Made by a program: the position numbers and the translations under genes
Source of the DNA: an uncultured Succinatimonas sp.
GTDB lineage: Bacteria > Pseudomonadota > Gammaproteobacteria > Enterobacterales > Succinivibrionaceae
Assembly (NCBI GenBank): GCA_905201175.1
Contig: CAJKNC010000084.1
Coordinates: 1-6,939, forward strand
DNA: 6,939 nucleotides
Reading direction: 5' to 3'
Notes under the pieces: generated by a model
The model's input: only the letters and a program-made list of their open reading frames with translations
The model's database searches: none
Told to the model about the DNA's origin: nothing
Shown here: piece after piece, positions 1-6,745 of the stretch
Numbering within the stretch: the stretch's first letter is position 1
How the letters are laid out: every line of letters begins with the position of its first letter

Positions 1-417
1 AAAACCTATAGAATTTTTAATAAATTTATTTTCTGTAAATTTTAAAACTACATTACCGCGGCACTCTTTAGTAAAGTTGATTAAGGCCCACTTAGCTGCC
101 TTTAGGTTTCTGCTCTCTGTACTAATAGAATGATGAGCTCTGTCTAAAAGCTCATAGCCATCTGGTATGCCATCCCTGCATAAGCCGATTTGCTCAGGCT
201 CCTGATAAAAGATCTTACTTTCATAAAAGCTTTCGTTAACAAGCAGTGCAATATTTACAGCCTCATCGCCAGTGACCTCGAAATTAACCTCCATAGAGGC
301 TTCTGCTTTAATGTCTGATTTCAGATCTGATAGCGAAAAAATCAGAATTCTGCCATCATCGGCCTGAATGCGGCCACTGGAACTCTTTTCATCAATAGCT
401 GTAATTATTCCGTGCAT
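1..417 (-). CDS. Hypothetical protein with N-terminal cold-shock-like OB-fold (3' end beyond window)
   Basis: The reading frame is open from the ATG at 417 down to the window edge, giving 139 codons with no stop, so the C-terminus is missing. The start is preceded by a good ribosome binding site (AGAGGTG, about 6 nt before the ATG). Residues 1-60 follow the cold-shock beta-barrel pattern: MHGIITAIDEKSSSGRIQAD, then a DDGR turn, the strand ILIFSLSDL, and a closing MEVNFEV..GDEAVNI segment like the KVSF....GPxAxNV end of Csp proteins. The aromatic RNP1 and RNP2 residues of true Csp proteins (KGFGFI, VFVHF) are replaced, so nucleic-acid binding is not assured. Residues 61-139 are charged and not recognised. 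The gene lies downstream of cstA but is separated from it by a terminator and has its own promoter, so it is probably transcribed independently. The domain call is by eye; no function is claimed. Confidence 0.72.
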   Translation of the reverse strand, partial: MHGIITAIDEKSSSGRIQADDGRILIFSLSDLKSDIKAEASMEVNFEVTGDEAVNIALLVNESFYESKIFYQEPEQIGLCRDGIPDGYELLDRAHHSISTESRNLKAAKWALINFTKECRGNVVLKFTENKFIKNSIGF

Positions 418-434
418 ATTTCACCTCTTTCCCC

Positions 435-464
435 ATTGTAGCAAAAAGGAAAGCCTAAAAACAA
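435..464 (-). promoter_or_regulatory. Likely sigma-70 promoter of the OB-fold gene
   Basis: On the minus strand there is a TACAAT -10 (435-440) preceded by TGC, which makes an extended -10. A TTGTTT -35-like hexamer (459-464) lies 18 nt upstream. Transcription would start near 428, leaving a leader of about ten nucleotides that still includes the AGAGGTG ribosome binding site. The -35 falls in the T tract of the cstA terminator, so the two signals share bases. Confidence 0.5.
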
Positions 465-489
465 AAAGGGTGCTTAAAGCACCCTTTTT
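463..489 (-). terminator. Rho-independent terminator of cstA
   Basis: Positions 463-474 and 478-489 form a 12-bp perfect inverted repeat (AAAAAGGGTGCT and its complement) with a very short TAA loop, and the core is GGGTGC/GCACCC. On the minus strand the stem is followed by CTTTTTGTTTTT, a good U tract, 21 nt after the cstA stop codon. The A/T flanks are symmetric, so it could also act on the plus strand, but no plus-strand gene needs it. Confidence 0.9.
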
Positions 490-509
490 CTTAAGACAAT
501 ATCTTTTAA

Positions 510-2219
510 TTAAGCCTCATTTACAATTTCGCCGTTAGCATGCTGCTTTAAGCGATGAATAATAATGGAGAGGCCTAAAGCAACCATCATCAGAGACATG
601 GCAGTCAGCAAAACACCCATGACAACCAAAACAGTATTATTGCCCCATTGCTGCTGTACAACCTGAATAACTCCCCAAAGACTCATGATCATCATAAAGA
701 ACATCGGGATTAGAGCAATATAGAAGTTAGCTCCTCTTGACAGCAGCCATAAGGTAATAACTAAGAAGGTCAGGGCAGCCATTAACTGATTGGATGCGCC
801 GAAAATTGGCCATAAAGAACCAGCCTCTCCTGAAAGAGCCATAAATACTGACACTAAAACAATCAATAATGAAGCTACATACTTATTGATAAATAAGCGT
901 CTTAAAGGATTTAAAGTCTTAACTACAGACTCATCGGCATTCTCAGACTTAGCCTTAGGCATAAATAATTCCTGAAGCAGGAAGCGGGCTAAGCGGGTTG
1001 CTGTATCTAAGGAAGTCATCATAAATGCAGAGATTGCCAAAGAAATAAATATCTTTGCATAATCTACATTCATGCCTAATGAAGCTGAGAAAGATGAAAT
1101 GCCTACGGCAAAGGCTGCAGCCGGATTCTTGCCTAATTCAGCAAATGAGGCCGGTTCCATAGCCATAACAGCAACCAAGGCCATTACGCCTAAAATACCC
1201 TCTACTAACATAGCGCCGTAGCCTACGGTTAAAGCATCAGCTTCGCTCTTAAGCTGCTTTGAGGTTGTACCTGAAGCAACTAAGGCATGGAAGCCAGAAC
1301 AGGCACCGCAGGCGATAAAAATGAACAGAGCTGGAATTAACGCGGTCATCTGTCCGTCAGCAGTAACAGCATGGAAGCCTTTAAATGCCTCCATATTAAT
1401 CTGCGGATTGTAGAAAATAATTGATAAAAAGCCTAAAAGCAGCATAGCATACAGCAGCCAGGAATTTAAATAATCACGCGGCTGCAGCAGGTACTGAACA
1501 GGCAGCACGGATGCGCCGAAAATATAAATTGCCAATACGCCAATCCAGATGTTTCGTACTGATGCAGCGTCTAAATTAAATAATACGCCTAAGTCTAAAG
1601 GGAGGACGGCGCCTACATATACAATAATGAATACTAAAGGTACAAAAACAAATGAAGCGTTACGCAGAGAAACGCCGAACTTGTAGGTAACTAAAGCAAA
1701 TAATGGCGCTAAGATAATAAATAATAAGGAAGCTGTAGCCACAGCAGGAGTGGAAACAAATAAGTTAGCAATAAGCAAGGTAAAAATTGCAACCACTAAA
1801 ACCAGGCATAACAGACAGAAGGATAAGAACAGCTGACGGCCTGATAAGCCCATCATCTTCTCCATCACAAAGGAAATTGAGCGGCCCTTATTACGTACGG
1901 AAATAACCAAAGCTGCAAAATCATGGAAAGCGCCTACGAAAACGCAGCCGATTAAAATCCAGATTAAAGCAGGAAGCCAGCCGAAATAAGCTGCCATTAT
2001 AGGGCCTACAATAGGACCTGGGCCTGCAATTGAAGCAAAATGATGGCCGAATAAGACAATCTTTGGAGTTGGCACATAATCTATGCCGTCCATCATAGTC
2101 TGAGCTGGGGTAGGACGCTTGGGATCAATTGCCATCAAACGCTTTAAAAAACCGCCGTAAACAAAATATGCCACAACGAAATATGCTAAGCAAATACAGA
2201 ATATCAGACTACCTGTCAT
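510..2219 (-). CDS. cstA: CstA/BtsT-family membrane transporter (carbon starvation protein A, short form)
   Basis: This is an inner-membrane transporter of the carbon starvation CstA family, whose characterised members carry pyruvate (E. coli BtsT and CstA) or peptides. The protein has 569 residues and roughly fourteen hydrophobic segments by eye. Family hallmarks are clear: GHHFASIAGPGPIVGP at about 58-73 followed by GAFHDFAAL and the RNKGRS loop, ACSGFHALVASGTTSKQL at about 306-323, LDTATRLARFLLQE at about 404-417, and GSLWPIFGASNQLMAAL at about 467-483. It is shorter than the roughly 700-residue E. coli proteins and matches the compact class. The ATG at 2219 is preferred over an in-frame TTG at 2234, because the GGAG at 2227-2230 lies 7 nt before the ATG and would be inside the gene if the TTG were used. 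The gene follows nadA after a long structured gap and ends in a strong terminator. The family is certain; the substrate is not, with pyruvate the first guess. Confidence 0.95.
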   Translation of the reverse strand: MTGSLIFCICLAYFVVAYFVYGGFLKRLMAIDPKRPTPAQTMMDGIDYVPTPKIVLFGHHFASIAGPGPIVGPIMAAYFGWLPALIWILIGCVFVGAFHDFAALVISVRNKGRSISFVMEKMMGLSGRQLFLSFCLLCLVLVVAIFTLLIANLFVSTPAVATASLLFIILAPLFALVTYKFGVSLRNASFVFVPLVFIIVYVGAVLPLDLGVLFNLDAASVRNIWIGVLAIYIFGASVLPVQYLLQPRDYLNSWLLYAMLLLGFLSIIFYNPQINMEAFKGFHAVTADGQMTALIPALFIFIACGACSGFHALVASGTTSKQLKSEADALTVGYGAMLVEGILGVMALVAVMAMEPASFAELGKNPAAAFAVGISSFSASLGMNVDYAKIFISLAISAFMMTSLDTATRLARFLLQELFMPKAKSENADESVVKTLNPLRRLFINKYVASLLIVLVSVFMALSGEAGSLWPIFGASNQLMAALTFLVITLWLLSRGANFYIALIPMFFMMIMSLWGVIQVVQQQWGNNTVLVVMGVLLTAMSLMMVALGLSIIIHRLKQHANGEIVNEA

Positions 2220-2226
2220 GATAGTA

Positions 2227-2230
2227 CTCC
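2227..2230 (-). promoter_or_regulatory. cstA ribosome binding site that decides the start
   Basis: GGAG on the minus strand ends 7 nt before the ATG at 2217-2219. This spacing is ideal for that ATG, while the upstream TTG (2232-2234) has only AT-rich sequence in front of it. Confidence 0.75.
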
Positions 2231-2239
2231 GCAATACTA

Positions 2240-2245
2240 ATTATA
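2240..2245 (-). promoter_or_regulatory. Possible cstA-proximal promoter (-10 element)
   Basis: A perfect TATAAT lies on the minus strand 20 nt before the cstA ATG, in a very AT-rich stretch (2236-2266). The best -35-like hexamers at 16-17 nt spacing (CTTATT or ACTTAT) are poor, and random matches are likely in such AT-rich DNA. If used, it would give a leader of about 13 nt that bypasses all of the upstream hairpins. Confidence 0.3.
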
Positions 2246-2337
2246 AAATTTTATTAAAAATAATAAGTCTCTCAGTTATAGGCTAACTAAGCTTAGACCT
2301 TTTGGGTCTGAGACTGACGTGGCTATAATTGTCAGCC

Positions 2338-2369
2338 TTAGGTAAGTACGCTAATTTGGACTTACCTAA
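2338..2369. repeat. 10-bp perfect inverted repeat
   Basis: TTAGGTAAGT at 2338-2347 is the exact reverse complement of ACTTACCTAA at 2360-2369, with a 12-nt spacer. The outer two A bases are shared with the U tract of the preceding terminator-like hairpin. As DNA it could be a dimeric repressor operator; as RNA, a stable stem. Confidence 0.75.
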
Positions 2370-2395
2370 AAAACCGAACAAGGTGCGTTCGGCTT
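2368..2395 (-). terminator. Terminator-like hairpin between nadA and cstA
   Basis: On the minus strand CCGAAC (2387-2392) pairs with GTTCGG (2374-2379) across a 7-nt loop, extended by a G-U and two A-U pairs, and is followed at once by six T residues (2368-2373). It lies downstream of the likely promoter at 2439-2466 and far upstream of cstA. It may therefore be an attenuator for cstA, the end of a small RNA of about 65 nt, or simply the terminator of the upstream operon. Confidence 0.65.
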
Positions 2396-2438
2396 ATTCT
2401 TCAAACGATCTGGTAAGATCATTCTTAATGCTATGACA

Positions 2439-2466
2439 ATTATTTCCATATTAGAAAAAATGTCAA
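2439..2466 (-). promoter_or_regulatory. Likely sigma-70 promoter upstream of the cstA leader
   Basis: A perfect TTGACA -35 (2461-2466) is followed after 16 nt by AATAAT (2439-2444), which matches five of six bases of the -10 consensus. Transcription would start near 2432, giving a cstA leader of about 210 nt. It begins 36 nt after the nadA stop codon, so cstA need not depend on the upstream operon. Confidence 0.55.
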
Positions 2467-2502
2467 GCAGAAAATGAAAAACTTCATCAAGTATGTTGCG
2501 TT

Positions 2503-3570
2503 TTATGATATCTTGATTTTGCCGCTTTTTACGTCATCTGAGAACGCCAGCATCCTCTCCAAAGGCTTCATTGCAGCATCCCTAAGATTTTTCTCAACAA
2601 AAATTTCATGCCCCTGAGGCTTTTCCAGCGCTTCAACAATTTTAGCTAAGGTATTCAGCTCCATCCACGGACATGACGGGGTCTTTCGATCATAAGACTC
2701 ATTGCACAATATTGGTGCTTTAATAAAAATCTTATCGGGGCAGGCTTGCTGCAGCTTATAGAAAATATTCTGCTCAGTAGCGATGATAAACTCACAGGCT
2801 GCGCTTGACTTGGCATAAGATAAAATCTGAGAGGTTGAACCTACATAGTCGGCAAGAGCCACTACCTCAGCAGGTGCCTCCGGATGTACCAGCAGTAAGG
2901 CCTGAGGATGTTCTGCCTTGACCTTTTTAATTTCTTCTAAAGCAAAGGAAGCATGGACAATGCACTTGCCAGGCCAGGAATATACTGAAGCATTAGATAA
3001 ATTAGCAATATAAGATCCCAAATGCCTGTCAGGCACCCACAGAACTTCTTGTCCCTGTGAAGCTAAATATTTTCCTAAAGATACTGCTGTTGATGAGGTT
3101 ACAATCCAATCAGCCTGAGCTTTGACTTCTGCTGAGGTATTTGCGTAAGCTACAACCGCAGCGTTAGGATGCAGAGCCTTTTGCTTTTGCAGATCTTCTG
3201 CACTGCAGCATAAATCCAATGAACACTCAGCTTTAAGATCAGGCATTAAAACGGTTTTGCCAGGAGAGAGGATCTTAGCTGTCTGCCCCATAAAGCGAAC
3301 ACCCGCTACAAGCACTAAATCTTCCTTACAGTCACGGCCTTTACGAGCCATCTCTAATGAATCACCGATGAAGCCGCCAGTCTCTTCACATAATTTCTGG
3401 ATAATCGGGCTGCAGTAATAATGTGCTAAAAAAAATGCCTTTTTCTCTTTAATTAAAGTTTTAGCTTTTTCAAAAAGCTTAGCATCTTCTAATAATTCCT
3501 CAGTGCTAAGTTCCTTTGGCAAATTGAAATCAACTGGAATCTTAACATCATCTAAAAGCTTTAATAACAT
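2503..3570 (-). CDS. nadA: Quinolinate synthase NadA
   Basis: NadA is a cytosolic [4Fe-4S] enzyme that condenses iminoaspartate (from NadB) with dihydroxyacetone phosphate to give quinolinate in de novo NAD synthesis. At 355 residues it is close to E. coli NadA (347) and resembles it along its full length. The three cluster cysteines are visible: C116 in AECSLDL, C203 in WPGKCIVH, and C300 in SCPWMELN. Other hallmarks are AHYY (49-52), ETGGFIGDSLEMAR (63-76), VAGVRFMGQTAKILSP (88-103), VHPEAP (228-233) and GSTSQI (244-249). It follows the PRiA4-like gene after 12 nt with only a weak ribosome binding site (GGGA, 7 nt before the ATG), so translation may be partly coupled. No nadB or nadC is present in the window. 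The catalytic residues appear intact, so the enzyme should be functional. Confidence 0.97.
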   Translation of the reverse strand: MLLKLLDDVKIPVDFNLPKELSTEELLEDAKLFEKAKTLIKEKKAFFLAHYYCSPIIQKLCEETGGFIGDSLEMARKGRDCKEDLVLVAGVRFMGQTAKILSPGKTVLMPDLKAECSLDLCCSAEDLQKQKALHPNAAVVAYANTSAEVKAQADWIVTSSTAVSLGKYLASQGQEVLWVPDRHLGSYIANLSNASVYSWPGKCIVHASFALEEIKKVKAEHPQALLLVHPEAPAEVVALADYVGSTSQILSYAKSSAACEFIIATEQNIFYKLQQACPDKIFIKAPILCNESYDRKTPSCPWMELNTLAKIVEALEKPQGHEIFVEKNLRDAAMKPLERMLAFSDDVKSGKIKIS

Positions 3571-3582
3571 AATTCAATCCCA

Positions 3583-4119
3583 TTATCTAATCTTAAAATC
3601 TAAGGGCTTAATACTCAAATCCTTTAAGGCCTGCTCTTTATCCTTGCGTACTGCTCCATACGCACGCAGTCTGTTGGTAACCTCGCGCAAATCAAGGCTC
3701 GGCGTATCGTCTGCATCCAGATACTCACGCACGGCTTCATAGCTTAAAGGCTTATTTTTAAGCAGCGCTCCCTGTCCGACTAAGCATGACGGCATCAGAC
3801 ACCATAAATGATCGCTGTCTTTCATTACCAAAACCTGGTGCTCTAAATTAGAAGAGATATCATGAATGAAGATAAACTCATCATCTTTATGCAAATTTAG
3901 ACTGTCAAAAAGCTTTAAGTCATTTAAATTTTTTACCTTTCCCATTGAACCGGCAGAAAAAAGCTCGCCATTAACTTTTAAAGCCTGCGAACATTCATCT
4001 TCATAGCCGAAGGCTAAATTCATAAGATGTGCTACATGTGCAATATCTGTTGCTCCATCGACAGCAATCAAGCGCCACATCGGCGTATTTTTTAAGGTAA
4101 TTTTAAGCAAATACTGCAT
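3583..4119 (-). CDS. PRiA4b ORF-3-like domain protein
   Basis: The 178-residue protein fits the plasmid pRiA4b ORF-3-like family (PF07929), first seen as IS or plasmid passengers and common in bacterial chromosomes, with no settled biochemical role. The family pattern is visible: MQYLLKITLKNTPMWRLIAV (1-20) with the characteristic W15, then an alpha segment HVAHLMNLAFGYED (28-41), a FIHDISSNLEHQV strand (83-95) at the place of the usual YDFGDxWEH motif, and MPSCLVGQGALLKNK (109-123) matching the P-x-C-x-x-G-x-x-A region. The D-F-G-D core is poorly kept, so this is a divergent member. Its start is clear: GAGG lies 5 nt before the ATG and overlaps the stop codon of the upstream 864-residue gene 8 nt away, which implies co-translation in one operon with nadA downstream. 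No DNA-binding or catalytic residues are evident. The family assignment is by eye. Confidence 0.75.
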   Translation of the reverse strand: MQYLLKITLKNTPMWRLIAVDGATDIAHVAHLMNLAFGYEDECSQALKVNGELFSAGSMGKVKNLNDLKLFDSLNLHKDDEFIFIHDISSNLEHQVLVMKDSDHLWCLMPSCLVGQGALLKNKPLSYEAVREYLDADDTPSLDLREVTNRLRAYGAVRKDKEQALKDLSIKPLDFKIR

Positions 4120-4127
4120 ATAATCCT

Positions 4128-6722
4128 CTACTGAATCTCAGTATTTATAATAATATCCTTATTTCTGCACATCATTCTTAAAGATGACGGCGTATTTACA
4201 GCAAATCCGGAATCCGTACACAAGCGAGCTAATAAAGCTGCGCTTCTAATTCGAGCGTTGCCTGCTTTTAAAATTAATTCTTTATCTGTGAATATCAAAT
4301 AACTATGTTTAGAATTTGCCGGTATTGTCACCGGACGCAGCGCATTTAAAGCCAGAGCATAGGTTTTCTTAGGATCAATTTCATCCTCTTTATAAGCTTT
4401 TGTCAGAGCTTTTAAAATTTCAATACGGCTATTTAAGATAAAATTGTCTTGAATTGCCAGATTTTCATCAATACAGTCTTTTTCCAAAGCATCAAAATAG
4501 CTCTCAAGATTGTACTCTAAAATCTGCTCTTGATACTTATCTTCAAAATCGGCAGGAGGAATACAGCCGTATTCTGAAAATAAGCCATTTTTAACAATGC
4601 TGACAAAAATCTTCTTTTCAAGCTCGCTAGTTCCTTCCTGCAATGCATTATTTAATTTTATAACTAACTGTCCTAGCTTTTTTTCAGCATTCTTAACGCC
4701 GGGAAAATCTATTTGAAAATGAGCATTCTTATATCCTTCAGATAAGGTATCTAAAAAAGGCCTAAAAGGATAATGCTCAGCATCTTCTTCTTTTATATGA
4801 AGCTTATAAGCTTCTGCCAATAATGGCCGAGCCTCATATAAGCCTAAAGTCATAGCCTTACGCAAATAGAAAATTTCGCGGAAAGGATCGGCAGGCAAGA
4901 TTGTACCGCTTCTTGATAGAATTGCCATAAACAGACAAGCTTCGCCTGAAATTTCCGCAAGAGCTTCAATTTCCTCTAAAACCTGCATAAACGGCAGCGG
5001 ATTGAAGCTATGGTTCTGTTTTAAGCTGCTGTATTCCTTTTCCGCATCCTTTAACAGATATTCTTTGCCGTAACGCAGATAAGTATGGGCAAGACTGATA
5101 TCTGAGAGCATATACACGCGGTAAAGAATGAAAAATCCCGTAGACACATTGCACTTAATGGCATTCTTAGCGCAAGCAACAGCCTCTTCATATTTTGCAT
5201 TAAGCATAGCTGCTAATGCTTGATTAAACCAGCTTAAGCCATCATATGCTATCCCGCCTCTCTCCCAGATCATCTGCGGCTTGAAGGCTTTTTTAGGAGC
5301 AGCCTTAACCGTCTCCTTCCATTTTTGACTGTTCAGATTAAACAATGCATGTCCATCGCCTAGATCGGCTAAGAGCTCCACATATTTAAGCGTTTCACCA
5401 TTTACAAAAAAGAATATATTTTCTATAAAGGCTTTATAAGCATAATAATTTAAAGGCAGATTTGCTTTTCTGGCTATTGCAAATAGCAGCTGCTGCGGAT
5501 CCTCGCAGGAATTATCTTCAAGATAATTCTTATCCACTAACGACTTATAAAAATTATTTAAAAAAGACGGCGGCAGAAGGTTAAATAACACAAACAAAGC
5601 GGCGAAAGCTGTAGGAGTTGCCTCCTTCTGACAAATACGCCCGCAAAGACATTCTCCCAGAGTTAATAAAAAAGATCTGGTTTTATCTTCATGCTCATCT
5701 TCCTCCAGGCTTGAAACAGCAATATCTTTAAAGTCGGTTGAAATATCAAAAAGAGCCTTGTTAGATTCAATTATTATCAGTCCGTTATAAGCAAGATCGT
5801 CCCTGATATCGCCCCTATATTTACCATATTTATACCGATAATCATGATCTAGCAAATAAGCAGAAAACTGCTCATCGTCAGCAATGCGCGACAAATAATA
5901 GCCATTGAAAAATAAATCCTTAAGCTCAATTTGCTTATCAGGATTTTTTAAGTCCAAGGATAATAAATATAAAGGGGCCAGAATATGAGCTTTAAGACTG
6001 CCGGTTAATAAAGCATAGACTAAAAAAAAGCTGCCCTGCATACGATCATAGGCTGTATCTATGCCGCATAAATAGCTCTGGGCTAAGCGAAATGCCACAG
6101 CTGACGGCAGCCCGTAATAAGCAAAGCATTCGCCCTGCCGCTCCTCAAACAGCTGCAAATTAGCCATAAACAGCATTATAATTTCCAATTCAAAGGAATT
6201 ATCTGCATAATTAAGATCATTTTGATGCGATAAAAGCATCAGCTTATCCAAATCATCCTCACAGGCTGTATTTTTAATATAGCTTAAAACTGCAGGAGGG
6301 ATTACCAGCGGAGAACTCTCAAACTCTTCTTCAAATAAATCATTGCGGATGCACGCTAAGGATAGAGCTAACTCTTCTAAAACCGGCTCCTGCTCTTTAC
6401 TAAAGAAATGTCTATTAAAATCCTTATAAAGGCGCTCATCTATCTGCTGCAAAGAATACTCGTTAAGCATAGCGATAAGCTTATCTAGCTTCTGAGCCGC
6501 CTGAGGCAGGCTTTTGGCCAAATACAAATAATAAAGAACATCTTCAAGCTGCGAAGACATAACTTTATCACTGTTAAAGGCGGCTATAACATCATCTATA
6601 TATAATGAGGCTTGCCTATAGGCTGCTTTAGGATCTATAGCACCGCTATGCCCTTCACTATCACCTACAAAAATCTTTTCAAATTTAGAATATTCATTAA
6701 ATTGTGATTTAGCTAATCCCAT
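4128..6722 (-). CDS. Unrecognised 864-residue helical repeat-like protein
   Basis: I do not recognise this family. The protein is long, acidic to neutral, rich in Leu, Ala, Glu and Tyr, and predicted by eye to be almost entirely alpha-helical, without signal peptide or membrane segments, so it is probably cytosolic. Several stretches resemble degenerate Sel1 or TPR units: FRLAQSYLCGIDTAYDRMQG (211-230) followed by a G-x-x-x-A turn near 241-245; FNQALAAMLNAKYEEAVACA (499-518); and IFYLRKAMTLGLYEARPLLA (617-636). This suggests an alpha-solenoid protein-interaction scaffold. The last 70 residues (about 800-864) look different, with beta-like HSYLIFTDKELILKAG and a basic RIRSAALLARL segment. The start is supported by GAGG 5 nt before the ATG. 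It is the first gene of a tight cluster with the PRiA4-like gene and nadA. An IS200/IS605 right end lies 17 nt upstream, so its native promoter may have been displaced. No catalytic motif was found. Confidence 0.85.
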   Translation of the reverse strand: MGLAKSQFNEYSKFEKIFVGDSEGHSGAIDPKAAYRQASLYIDDVIAAFNSDKVMSSQLEDVLYYLYLAKSLPQAAQKLDKLIAMLNEYSLQQIDERLYKDFNRHFFSKEQEPVLEELALSLACIRNDLFEEEFESSPLVIPPAVLSYIKNTACEDDLDKLMLLSHQNDLNYADNSFELEIIMLFMANLQLFEERQGECFAYYGLPSAVAFRLAQSYLCGIDTAYDRMQGSFFLVYALLTGSLKAHILAPLYLLSLDLKNPDKQIELKDLFFNGYYLSRIADDEQFSAYLLDHDYRYKYGKYRGDIRDDLAYNGLIIIESNKALFDISTDFKDIAVSSLEEDEHEDKTRSFLLTLGECLCGRICQKEATPTAFAALFVLFNLLPPSFLNNFYKSLVDKNYLEDNSCEDPQQLLFAIARKANLPLNYYAYKAFIENIFFFVNGETLKYVELLADLGDGHALFNLNSQKWKETVKAAPKKAFKPQMIWERGGIAYDGLSWFNQALAAMLNAKYEEAVACAKNAIKCNVSTGFFILYRVYMLSDISLAHTYLRYGKEYLLKDAEKEYSSLKQNHSFNPLPFMQVLEEIEALAEISGEACLFMAILSRSGTILPADPFREIFYLRKAMTLGLYEARPLLAEAYKLHIKEEDAEHYPFRPFLDTLSEGYKNAHFQIDFPGVKNAEKKLGQLVIKLNNALQEGTSELEKKIFVSIVKNGLFSEYGCIPPADFEDKYQEQILEYNLESYFDALEKDCIDENLAIQDNFILNSRIEILKALTKAYKEDEIDPKKTYALALNALRPVTIPANSKHSYLIFTDKELILKAGNARIRSAALLARLCTDSGFAVNTPSSLRMMCRNKDIIINTEIQ

Positions 6723-6745
6723 TAAAACCTCAAACTTTTTTGACG

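Larger units (their letters stand above)
2271..2422 (-). promoter_or_regulatory. Candidate structured 5' leader or attenuator upstream of cstA
   Basis: This stretch is nearly continuous inverted repeats. In minus-strand order they are: a GATC/GATC hairpin with a TTACCA loop (2407-2420); a terminator-like hairpin with U tract (2368-2395); a 10-bp perfect repeat (2338-2369); a GGCT/AGCC or alternative CTGAC/GTCAG hairpin (2314-2337); a 7-of-8-bp hairpin with a CAAAA loop (2292-2312); and an 8-bp hairpin with one wobble and a GCCTA loop (2271-2291). The last two abut directly. The block lies between a likely promoter and the cstA start and ends about 50 nt before it, as a regulatory leader would. 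I do not recognise it as a named riboswitch class. It could instead be a protein operator array or a short independent RNA followed by other elements. Confidence 0.5.

Noticed and set aside
790..975. 61-codon plus-strand ORF inside cstA
   Set aside because: It is antisense to a clearly conserved membrane-protein gene and has no family resemblance; it is a shadow of the cstA codons.
2271..2340. CRP-type operator upstream of cstA, as expected from E. coli cstA control
   Set aside because: No TGTGA-N6-TCACA-like sequence was found in the intergenic region; the repeats there do not match that consensus.
2271..2422. tRNA or known riboswitch (c-di-GMP, NAD, THF types) in the nadA-cstA gap
   Set aside because: No cloverleaf, T-loop or conserved core of these classes could be found by eye; only generic hairpins are visible.
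2473..2488. Small hairpin after nadA (ATGAA/TTCAT) as a nadA terminator
   Set aside because: The stem is only 5 AT-rich pairs with a weak T tract, too unstable to call a terminator; the stronger candidate is at 2368-2395.
3503..3742. 79-codon plus-strand ORF across the nadA/PRiA4-like junction
   Set aside because: It lies antisense to two real genes and its composition follows from their codons; no domain is seen.
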